Positions 49,283-61,200 of a DNA stretch of 64,000 bases are shown here, piece after piece. The stretch's first letter is position 1. Each line of letters begins with the position of its first letter. Made by a program: the position numbers and the translations under genes. This DNA is from Diadema setosum (lineage: Eukaryota; Echinodermata; Echinoidea; Diadematoida; Diadematidae). Below the pieces are notes generated by a model. It did no database searches. It was not told the DNA's origin and saw nothing but the letters and a program-made list of their open reading frames with translations. Location: positions 15,398,084-15,462,083 of the forward strand of contig NC_092692.1 in the NCBI RefSeq assembly GCF_964275005.1, written 5' to 3'.

Positions 49283-52200
49283 ATATATAGATAGATAGAT
49301 AGATAGATATAGATAGATAAGTAGATAGATAGATAGATAGACAGATAGATAGATAGATAGATAGACAGATAGATAGATAGGTAAATAGATGGATAGATAG
49401 ATAGACAGATAGATCGATAGATAGATAGAGAGATAGAGAGAGAGGGAGGGAGAAAGATACAGAATGAGAATATTGAGTGAGAGGGGAAAAGAGAATAATG
49501 ATGCAAATAGTAAGATAATGTTCACTTGATATTGGTATGAATTAAGCTCACTGAATGTGTGTTTGAATGGTTCCGCAAAAACAAGCAAAAACAAATAGTG
49601 TATTTGGAAATGCATCAGAATTGATATGAAATAATTTTGCATGTGCATTTCCTGCTATATGCTTTACTGCGATGATATAATACAATTAGCGATGCCTGTC
49701 TATTTGATAATTTGGTTCACTATCGAACAACACTCATTTGCTCATTTTTTCAGTAATATTACATGGAAGTGTGTTTTCAGTTGATGAACCTAGCCCTCCC
49801 AAAAAAGTAGTATTTTGCATTTAACAAGATAATTGCAAATTAATAAATTGTAACTAAATATCGGTCTCATAAGAGCAGTTAACTTAAATACCATCTGTGG
49901 GCAACAATTTGTCATATTACTTGTCGTCTGAATCTGAGAAATCATTACCACGATGAATTTAGATACCAATGCGATTGATTAGTCCGTTAGCTTGTTTTTG
50001 ATTTCGTAAGTCAAGGATGCGATATGGGATGCGACCGGTAAGCACTACTGTGAGTAAATCGCAGTGACTCACGATAATTATAACATCCAAGTAAAATTAT
50101 TGTAAAATGGTGTATAGTATGTTAGGTATGCACCTAACCTAGAATAATTGTAGAATGACGCATGACATACCATACACCATGCTACCTACAAACCTATCAT
50201 AAACAAATTCATAGTTCGCTCTTTACGCGACCGACCGTGCACCATAACAAAAATATTGAAGTCACGTGATTCCATATCAACCAATCACTGATCGTGTTTT
50301 ATGTGAGGTGTCTTATTCATGAAAATTACACAGAGTGACAGCAATGTCCGCAACGAGTAAAAAGGGACGGAGCTTACCCTCGATGTACTCTTGCTTCTTG
50401 CGGGTCTTCGGCTCCGTGCGCTTCTTGTTGATGCCGGTCCACTTCTTGAAGCGGTCGACCATGAAGTCGACGATCTCAAGACGGTTGCCCTGCTCGGCCT
50501 GGGCTGCCTTGACCAGGGCGAAGGACTCATTGATGATGGCGAGCAGCATGTTGATCATGACCCACATGATGAGGATCACGTAGAAGAAGAAGAAGAGCGG
50601 ACCAAGGATGCGATCCACCTCCAACATGGCAACGAAGTCGAATTTGCCTAGATACAGACAGAACACATATCATCATGACCATCACATCACCCTGTGGATT
50701 GAGGTACCACCATCAGGAAAACATGTTGGTTATTTTTTTTTTTTCATGCAGGCCTATATTACCAAGAATCCTTCGCGGCATTGTTCTTGCTTGTTAAAAG
50801 CCTATACAACTTTTCATCAAAAATATCTCAAAACTTGCATCTTTTGTGAATTCATATATTGTAAAACAAATTTTGCCCCGTCTTTGGTCTCCATTGAGAC
50901 GCCCGGTGAGGAATATGAACCTATATAAAGCCACTACACAGACATTGACAAAACCTTTTCACTGATGTGCAATGTGCCTTTAGCCGTTTAGGATGAATGA
51001 AATGTAAGGGAATGTGTTTGTGTGTGTATGTGTGTATGCATGTTGCGGGCGCTACGGAGCTTTCACTGACTTACCTAGGAGGGTACCGAAGAGAGATTCC
51101 AGTGTCTTGATAAAGGAGGAATAGTCTCGCAGCTTGTAGAAGATGAGGAAAGCGAAGCTACTGAAGGCCATGTACATCACGCCGAACATGATCATGAAGA
51201 GGGACAGCTCGTAGCCGAACACCTGGACGACAAAAGTTATTAATTAAGCAAAAATGGTTATTCTGCAAATGTTTCTTTCATTTTTTTTTTCTGAAGAAAG
51301 TGTACAGCTTCATGGCTGCATCTGATGTATGTATAGGTCCCTTGCTGTCTTCAAGTTTTGTTCAAGGACTCAAGATTTACTGCTTTCAGAGTATAGGCAT
51401 AGACACAAACGTAATGTCGTCGCTTTGGAGATTCACGATGGTCATGCCAACTGAAAATGCAAAAGCAACCGCTTTTCATCTGTACGCGTACACATGAACA
51501 TGTCTCAAATGACATTAAAGATTAAAGCAAAATTATAATGTGACATATTGCCGTTTCTCTTTGCAAGTGGAGTAAGCGGCTTATTCTGATATTTATTGTA
51601 AAACTGAACTCGTCGCGTCCGAAATCTGGTAATGCTCAGCAGATCCAATGTTTATGGCACACCGGAGTCCGATTTAGGGAGGAGTTAAGAAGGAGCTGTA
51701 ATTGTGGGGGGGGGGGGGGGGGTATGTGGGTGGGTCTCTTAACTACCATCGAGGAGAGATTGATGTACGTACTGAGAGTGTTTCCGTGAGGAGCAGCATA
51801 TTCTTGTTGAATCGTAGGAGGCGGATGAACTTCACGGTTGCTATGAAGAGCAGCAGGCCGACCATCGTCGTGTACAACTAAAAAGAGCAAAGTAAATGAT
51901 TACGTAGCCCAAGAGGTAAAGATAACACGTACACTGACGAGATCATCTGCCTTCCTTGAGCGACAACTTGAGAGAGTCGAAGGATCACATTAATTTCAAA
52001 AGAGAATCAATACTTATAAATATAAACAATATTTCTCCAGAACCCTTGTCTCGGAAGTGAGGGAGACATGAGGTTATGCCTTGCACTCGTAAGGGATTTG
52101 TTGTTACTTAGTATTCTTTTAAATAATGCGTATTTTTATGCGTATTCTGGATGGAATTGCTGCCATCTTGGTATACAGCCAAAACTATCATAGCTGGCAC

Positions 52201-55200
52201 CCAAGGGGGCCAAAAAATATGGCCGTTATAGACAGGAAGACAGGGTCTTTAACATGCTTTTTCTCCGGGAAGGAATTGTTTTTTTCAGTTGTTGTATACG
52301 GCAGGTGGCTGCTATAGAAAGGTGGCCGCTATAGACAGGTGGCGGCTAAGACAGGTTTGACTGTACACTGGATAGGGCCCTCTCTTTTCTTAGGTCGTTC
52401 TAAGCTTTAGCTGAAATAAAGTAAAGTTAATTGCTATAAAGTTCACAAAAGTCTCTGACACATTTAAAGCAATAATGTCAGCATCGTTCTCGCTTCATTC
52501 TGTTCTTCAGTGTGCAGAGACCAAGTCAAGCTAACTCAGGACAAGTCGAGACTTACGTCGTCCCACATAGCGAGGTACTGGAAGTTATGGAAGGCGTTTG
52601 GATCGGCGCGGATGTCGCCCATCAGCTGGTTCGACTGGAAGAGTCGGTACAGGTATGACGTCAGAGCCCCAGCCGCCAGCCCAAGCGACACGAGCTCGAT
52701 GACATTCCATGCATTCTGTGATAAATAAGTGTTAAGAACGGAAAAGTTAACACATACTTTCATATTAAGACTCCTCTCATTATCAAAGTGAATAGTGGTG
52801 TGTCTTCAACATATTTACGGTTTCAACAAGCAACGGATTTTCTTCCCATTGTATGCATATTGCAAACAAACAATCATGTAAGCAAAAACCAAAACAAACG
52901 GTCGAATCTGTATTATCCCAAGAAATCTCACATATCGAAATTAAGATAAACCGTAAAGATGATTTCTCTAGTGCGAGAGCAACTCTGAAGAATACCCAAA
53001 GTTGGCGGTTAACAAAATTTATGCAAACGTGTTATTTGTTACAGTGTTTAAATCTTAGATTCAAATGTCTTCTCCAGAGATACAACATACCTAGAAATTG
53101 GAATCCCTATAAATCCTAGATTATATTGGCCACAATTAGTCTTTATAATAAAAGTTTATATTCATCGTGTTTATAAAAAAAAAAAAAAAAAATCACTTCC
53201 AGCCCCACTGTGTGAGGACATTTGGGAAGTTCCTACCTTGAAGTACGCTTTCTTCTCCTTTATAATCTTTTTCACTTCCCGATAGCCGTAGAACAGCTCA
53301 AGGAGAACAAAGATAGCCTCTCCAGCCATGACGAAGTAAGCGAATGGTCCGTAGTAATGGTCAAGGGTCATTGCTTGGAACTTGACCACTGGCGTTGCGC
53401 CTACGAAGTGGGAAATACACGCATACAATAATGTTGTAAATATTTCATATCCATCTCAAAAGTAGCTTTATCCTGTATTGTCAGACAGTTTTACCTGTAG
53501 GGGGAAGAGCTAATAGAAAATCATCACTATTCTAATCAGCAACCTGAACTCAAGTAGGACGAACAATCAACCCCCTCTTCCACAGTGATGTTATCGTATA
53601 TGAATAAATCAGCATCATTACAGTCAACAACATCATCATCATCATCATCATCATCTCATCTCAGAAGGATAAAGCGCTCTCTCCCTAATCAATATAATTA
53701 TTTGAATGCACCTGTATCATTATTACCATGATTAATTCCTTAAACTATTTCCACCCTCGGATATAGAATCAGCCGCTTCCTCGACAGCAGTGACTACAGC
53801 GAAATGATGTGAAATGACTATGCTTTTTTTTCGGCAATAATGCAATACCTCCTGTCGGCGTGAATTCGACAACGCAGAGGCTGACGACGTGGGAATTAGT
53901 GGTCGGGTTGTAGACAGTAAACTCTAGGAACACGGCCCTGGTCTGCTGGTCGATCCACATCATGTCCTTAAGGTAGTTCAGCATCTCGTAGTCGTTGTCG
54001 ATGTTGTTGCCGAACTCCACGGCGTAGCCGCCGCCGTAGTAGACGAACTGCTCGGCGTAGGCCGGGTAGGAATCGAGCTCCAGCCAGTCTCGGTACTTCC
54101 ACGGGTAGTCGAATCGATCCGTTTCCCACATAGGAATATTCATGGTGTCTGGGTCACAAAATAATGATAACGTCAAAGTAATTAACACAACTATTGTATT
54201 AGTATTCATTGACTCTTATTTCATTTATTTTCCATTAAAAACAAAGCTATGCAGAATCATAAGCACAATGTACTTGTATAAACAAAGAGTATTTCACACA
54301 TTTAAATGATACAGGGCCGGCGGTAGGGGGGGGGGGTCCTCGGCCCCCACTTTTTTTTTACCCCGGATGTGGCACAAAAAAAAAAAAAAAAAAAAAACAA
54401 AACAAAACATAGAATGAACCTTTTAGCGCGGTAAAGCCTTTGTTTTGTTTTTTTTTGATAAAAACCATAAGATGCGCTGAAGACTTTTCTTTTTTGCAAA
54501 GCTTCCATCAAATATGTATCATATTTCTTGTATCACAAAACTTCCGCAAGATCTCACTTATATATCATGGCTACTTTAGTAGACTGCTGATTATAGTTCT
54601 AGCATATTCGATTCTATAGTGTTAAAGCATTTGTTGTTGTTTTTTGATAAAAACCATAAGATGCGCTGAAGACTTTTCTTTTTTGCAAAGCTTCCATCGA
54701 ATATGTATCATATTTCTTGTATCACAAAACTTCCGCAAGATCTCACTTATATATCATGGCTACTTTAGTAGACTGCTGATTATAGTTCTAGCATATTCGA
54801 TTCTATAGTGTTAATGAAATAAAGTGATCGAAACATTTACAAAATTCTGTATGTATAAGTTAATTTTACCTCGTATATAAGATAGTAGAGAGTGTTAGGG
54901 GACACTTACCACTTTATTTTAGCAGTTTTATTACAATGATGCAGCCTCGTATTTGCTATATCCTGCTGATGTTATGTTAAATTTCAAACCATGGTATATT
55001 CGTTTTTGTTTTTCTCTAACAGTCGTTAATGCTCCTTTATAAATCGTATGGATAACAATGTCTGCCATGTGGATGAAGAATACGAGGAGTTCCTGAATCT
55101 AGGAACTGGATATATCTATTTGCTTTCGGAGTGCATAGGTGATGTTGTTTCTACGTAAAGAGCAAAGCTTGATCGGGAATTGTTCTTACCGCTCATGTTG

Positions 55201-58200
55201 ACGGGGAGCCAGCCCGGATGGTAGCTATCTTCATCGTCGTCCGCCGCGGAGTAGACGTCGGTACAGTGGTTGATCACCGCCATCATCACGTCTTCGATCT
55301 TGCATGAGTCTGTCGGGGCGAAAAATAAAATATGGTTCATATATTTCATCATTCGTGATTAATGAACCCACTGACCTAAAAAAAGAAGAAGAAGGTATCC
55401 TCCATAGAAGTGTAATTTTCAATTTAGTAGCTCATTTCACCTTTCAACAAAATATTGACAGTAGTGTTTTCGATATTTTGCATCGCCCGTAACAGCCTAA
55501 CGAATCTAATCAATGAATTTCATCACCGGAAATGAGTGGCAGCAGCAACATTCAATGTTCACAGCGATGTATCAACAAATGTCACAAAGAGCCGAGACGG
55601 AAGAAGCGAAAGTACCACGAACGATCTCGTAACGGATCATAAAGCATGGTCATGATGGTAAAGGCGTCGGAAATGTCCGATACCTTGCTACCGCATTCTA
55701 CGCTCTGATGACAACACTCTAACTACACCTGTAATGTGTCAGTAGGATAGTTCAATGGTGTCAACTAACCATTCTTGCTTTACATGTCTCAGTGCCATAT
55801 GGTTGAGGGGGCTCAGTATTAGTATCACTTCTCGATAATCCGAGGCATTTTGCGCATTGTCTCAGGGCGGGGTTAGGGTGGCAGGCATTGTCCCAACATG
55901 CCATTCGTATGTTCGTGTTTTCGCTATCACCACTTATCATTAAAAACCTTGACGCTTTAAGGCAGCTAAATTTCTATTTTTCAAAGGTTTGGAACCGGCA
56001 GAGGGATTCTTACCTTGGTAGACCCGCACTTGTCTGAGGCGAGCTTTACCCAGTAGCACGTGGGTCCGGTCTGTAATATACTTCTGCTGGGTGAGCACGG
56101 CGTCCGGTTGACCGTTGTATTTATCCCCGGGGTACAGGGACGGAATGAAGGTCTCCTCGAGGTACTGGAAAAAGTTTGCCCTGCCACCAACCTGTGAGAA
56201 GTTAAGGGCGGGGCACGCATCGAAGGATGAGAAACAAGAAACTTAAGACTGTTGCTCGCAAACAAAACGGGTACAGCTGGAACAATGTCTAATGGTAAGA
56301 TTACTATGAACAGTATTGCATAAAGAGTTCTATTTTGATCGTGTTAACAGCGCGAAAAAAAGACACATAATGAGATAATTATAGCGACGAAATCGTGTTA
56401 CACACAAACATCACCGTATTTCGTCAGACAATCTGAAATTCTTGGGGATTTCTAGTCGCGACAACGATACGGACTCCTACCCACTTGTATTTGAAGCTCA
56501 CTTTGGTTCGGAACGGGCCAAAAGGTTATGCGTCAATGCACCAAGAGCTGCAGGTCAAAGTTCTTCTGCCACACTGACTGATGATGTCTTCATTTCTTGC
56601 TGCGACAATAACATAATCTAGTGTCGATAGGCTTGGATAAAGGCTATGTAATGCCATCAGGAGTCGATGCACAGCTATAGAGATAGTACATTTGCGGTAG
56701 CTGTAACGCCGAGAATGATTTCATATCCGCAGCAACTACTTCACAAAAACACAATAATTCATAACGATTTTGCTTTTGTAGAACAGGCCACTATTTTGTC
56801 CGAGGCCAAACAGTACAGGTATCGGCATGTGCTGGACGTACAAAAATACTTACAATTGTTACAAAAAACGCAATAATTGTTGCTGAAAATGCATTCTACT
56901 AGCTCAGACTGTTTAGTGTCAGTGTTCTTCTGATTTTCACACTTTGCATATTGTTATGGTTCATTTCGACCACTTTAGTTTTCAAGGTAATGTATAATTT
57001 CATAAGGTTCCACAATTATTGTAATAGTCTTTTCATTCTAGAATGGTTTGTTTTCCCTACTTTTTGTTACCAAAGAAAGTAAAATGTATATGCTTTTTTG
57101 TTGAAAATGAAATAAACTTTGAAATGAATTGAAATGAATTGAATGCATATACTTGGAGTTACGTAACATACATAGTATGTTTAAAGTGTGAATTTCGAAT
57201 TATAATCGCATGTTCGAAATGTTTCATAAGTATACTTTTAAACCATTCCTGCCACTCAAACAAACGTAGCACCAAGACAAACTCACAGCGCTGAGCGATC
57301 TGATGCCGTGATACTGGGCGTTGCCGAACGTGTTGGAGACAGACTTGAGCACGCCGTAGCTGTTTTGATCTCGACTCCCATACGAGATGAGGAACATGAT
57401 GTAGAGGTAGAACATGTAGATGAAGATTTCCTTGATAATGGACATCATTTCGATCTCCTTGAACCTGGGGGAGGGGTGAGGTAGGAGGAAAAGGAGGGGG
57501 AGGAGGAGGAGAAGAAAAAGAAAAGGAGATGGAAAGAGAGTTGGTTACCATAATTATATGGAAAGTTGTCATTGACATCCATTCGTTATCAAGATTTTTG
57601 TTTTCTCGAAAATAAGGCCTTATATCAGTATTATCATCACTTTCATTATCATCATCACCATCATTACCACATCATCATCATCTTCATTATTATTATTATC
57701 ATTATCATTATCTTCATCATCATCATCATCATTATCATCATCATCGTTATCATCATCATCATCATCATCATCATTATCATCATCATCGTTATCATCATCA
57801 TCATCATCATCATTATCAGCATCATGGTGTTATCATCAAGACAATCATATTCATGAAATTATTTATATACTTTTTTTTTGCCTGCATGAACTTTTAGAAT
57901 CATCACCTAATCATGGTTGATATTATCATGACATTACTAGTAATTTTCATTGTCGACATCAAGATTTACAGCACAGCCATCATCAATGTTATCGCAATTA
58001 CCAAACCGCATCTGTATTTATCAAAATGTTTAACTTGGTTGCTAGGATACCTGGTCTCCCTCATCTCATCCAGGGTGTCGGTGTCTGGAGGCTTGACTGG
58101 GCACATCATCTTCTGCTGCTCCAGCTGCTCCACCTTCTCCGGGTCCTTCAGCTCGTCTTCCGTCATCCTCTCGTGAATGAACTCCTCGTCGCCCTTGAGG

Positions 58201-61200
58201 GCGGGCGACTTCGACTCGTCCTCCTTGTCGGGCTTCTTTATCACCAGAGCGAAGAACGTCGCGAGGCACAGGACCTGGGGTATTTCGTCACAAACAACGG
58301 ATTTTGTTTCTTAAGTTGATGTTATCACGGAAATGGAGAATGCTGTGCAATGTCATCATTTACATGGATGTCATATACGGAGATCTTACGTGTTCTGGTA
58401 AGTTAGCACTTACGAGCATAATAACGATAGCCTCACAACGATCGTTATAACGACATATTTGCGCTTTAATTCCAGTAATGAGGAATACATTCTGCTGACG
58501 CATTTAATGAAGTTACCATGCATTCCATAGCACTTTTTTTTTTCTTTAACAGACGGATCCCAACAGTTTAAAAAAAGAGAGAAGAGGATGTTTGTATCAT
58601 TTCCACGAGGTCATATACTTCTTGTCTTCTAGAATCTACGGCCACTGGTCAAACAATCACCACTTCTGATAGAATGAAATGAGAGGACTTAAATCTTCAG
58701 AAACGTATACTTAATGATTTGATAAACATAAAATGGCACAATTCTTGTCACAGTGTCATTGCCTGTATCTTGTACAATATGTGTAAAAATATTCGCTTTT
58801 GGTCTATAATCTGTGCAGAAGAGAAGAAATGTCTTACCTTGATGGGCTGCGAAAAGAGGATATCCTGGACTAAGGAGAAACAGATGGACTTGAGCCACTC
58901 GGTGGCCTTCTCTACGCCGAAGGTTCCGGCTACCTCCACGGTGAGCCAAAATGCCACGCCCACCGTCGCGTAACCCACCACCCAACCGATGATGAAGCAC
59001 TGCCATGGCAATTGGAATTTCTCCTTCTTCTTCTTACCGGTCTTTTTAAGACCAGCAACGAGCTCCATCCCGTCATCTGGCTTCTTTTCCCCATTTTCCT
59101 CAGCTTTCGCTTTCTGTTGGGATTTGCATGATGATACCATGAGGCAAAAAACCAACATTACTGAACTGTTTTTAAAGAGAGTCACTCAAAAAGATCTGAA
59201 TATGTGTTACCAGCCAGTCAGAAACGATATCATTTGTTGTGTTTCATTTTCAAACAACATACCCATCAAAAATAAGAGTCAAGAATGATAGATTAATAAC
59301 TTACACTGCAGCAATAGCAAAAATATAAGGTTTCTTCACGTATGCACCCCAATAGAGAGGAGCTTTCGATGGGCCTAAAAATAAGAGAAAGTGATTCACG
59401 AAATTTTAGTTCTTTTTTCTCTACTTTAAACCAGAGGGGAAAAAACATTTCTATACCTCTTCGTGCTCGAGAGGAAATAACGCAATGTCAATTTTCTCGC
59501 ACCGAAATAAATTCAACGTTTTCTGACCTCTTCATTTTCATCTTTGAGTCGGTTGTCTCCTTCGTCGTCGAAGCGCACGGTGCGACTTCGGGCTGACTTC
59601 AGCAGCCGTTTACTGTCGTCACCGGTGTCGAGGAACTCGAGTTGCTTGACGAGCTCGTCTTCGGCCTTCTCGTTCATCCGATCTCTCTTGTCCTTCTCAA
59701 TCTCCTCCTTGGTCTTCTGCTCTTCTTCTTCTACACATGCATTGGAAAATCAATCCAAGGCGTGATCACGATCAGTAAAGTATTTGTCTGCGACAACCAG
59801 ACGACTGTTAGGTGGTTAGAGCCACACAAGCGTGTCTGACCATCAGTAGACATCACTTACATTCATGCACACTTGATAACCCTCTCTATATCATATCATC
59901 GGACTAAAAAGGTACTATTACAATCTGTCATGACATACATGGCCAGATACAAATCTCTTGCATTACCCCGCGAAGTGTGTTACCCGTGAATACTCTACAC
60001 GACTGTGATGATATCTGACATTGCTTGGACAATTATACGGGACTAATACTAAAGTCAGGACCGTCTTGACATATGAGGATGGCTGTTGTTCTTATTATTG
60101 TCGATATCATAATCATTAATAAACATGAACGATGAACAATGATGATGATGATAATGATGATGATGATGATGATGATGATAATGATGATGATGATGATGAT
60201 AATAATAATAATAATAATAGTAATAATAATAATGATAATAATAATAATAATAACAATGTTAATCATCATTATCATTACAATCATTATCATCTTTAATATC
60301 ATCATCGTTGCTATTGTCATTGTCAGCAGCAGCGTCAGAATCGTAGCAGCCAGCGTTACCTTTCTTTTTGTCCTTCTTCCAGAACTTCCAGTTGATCTTG
60401 TCCGGCGGGGGCTTGGAGAGGCGGAACATTTGCACCACGATGAGGTTGGCGGGGAACACCATGAGGGAACTGATGACACCAATGGTTATCTCCGCCAGGG
60501 AGAAGGAAATGGGCCCAATGGCGAATGATCCACCTGTGGAGAGATAATTTTTCAAGAGAGGCGGTGTAAAGTCACGAGTCGGACCTTGTTTCCTAGCTAG
60601 CGCGTCAAACAGAGACGAATTTGTCTTATATTCCAAGACAGGATAGACTGATGCCAGTTTTCTGCCAATCACGATTTATTATTTTATGTATGGAAGGGCA
60701 AGAAATGATTTCAGTAAAGAAACCTCACATTCGAGAGAAATCGAGAAACTTGTGTGTAACATGTTTAGTGGTAGTACATTCAAATTTCCCGTTTTCTTGA
60801 TCACGCGGGTCAGAGAGATTCTATAATGATCTGATCACACAACGGTTTATTACATGCATGGAAGAATAATACAGTAGAGGTACAGTGGTGGGACTAGCTT
60901 GTCCATTCATACTAAGGAGTCTTTGTAGCTCGGTGGATTACACTATGAACTCTCAGTCGTGAGGTCCTTGGTTAGTGTGTGCTGACAATAGAGGTTGTGC
61001 CCTTAACCAAGACACCTTATCCTCCATGGCCCGAATTCACGAAGGTGGTACAAATGAAACCATGGTTTAAACCATGGACAAAAACCATGGAGCGCCAAGT
61101 GTCGCATGGAATATTTAGTTACAAAATCAGTCATTTCGTCGAAAAGATTATTTTGTAAAGAAATTACATTTTGTAACTAAATGAACATTTCTTCCACGAA

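Larger units (their letters stand above)
54149..58050 (-). other. Polycystin introns around the TOP-domain exons
   Basis: Introns 54149-55189, 55310-56013, 56192-57286 and 57465-58050 hold a G-run and A-run near 54325-54402, a 189-bp tandem duplication, a retroposon tail near 57050-57145 and an (ATC)n array. No extra exon recognised. Confidence 0.55.

Noticed and set aside
48799-49648. Long Ser/Ile/Tyr/Leu open frames on the minus strand
   Set aside because: Translation of the GATA array; one runs by chance into the last polycystin exon in a wrong frame.
57566-57856. Isoleucine/histidine-rich frame
   Set aside because: Translation of the (ATC)n microsatellite.
59303-59374. Exon-like segment on the minus strand (would read [17 protein letters not shown]) with good acceptor and donor
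   Set aside because: Neighbouring polycystin exons meet in phase 0 without it; it is about 70 nt long, not a multiple of three, and the required phase meets a stop. The exons on either side join into a continuous charged linker.
60033-60528. Poly-Met and poly-Ile frames
   Set aside because: Translation of the (GAT)n/(AAT)n array, partly overlapping the real polycystin exon in other frames.
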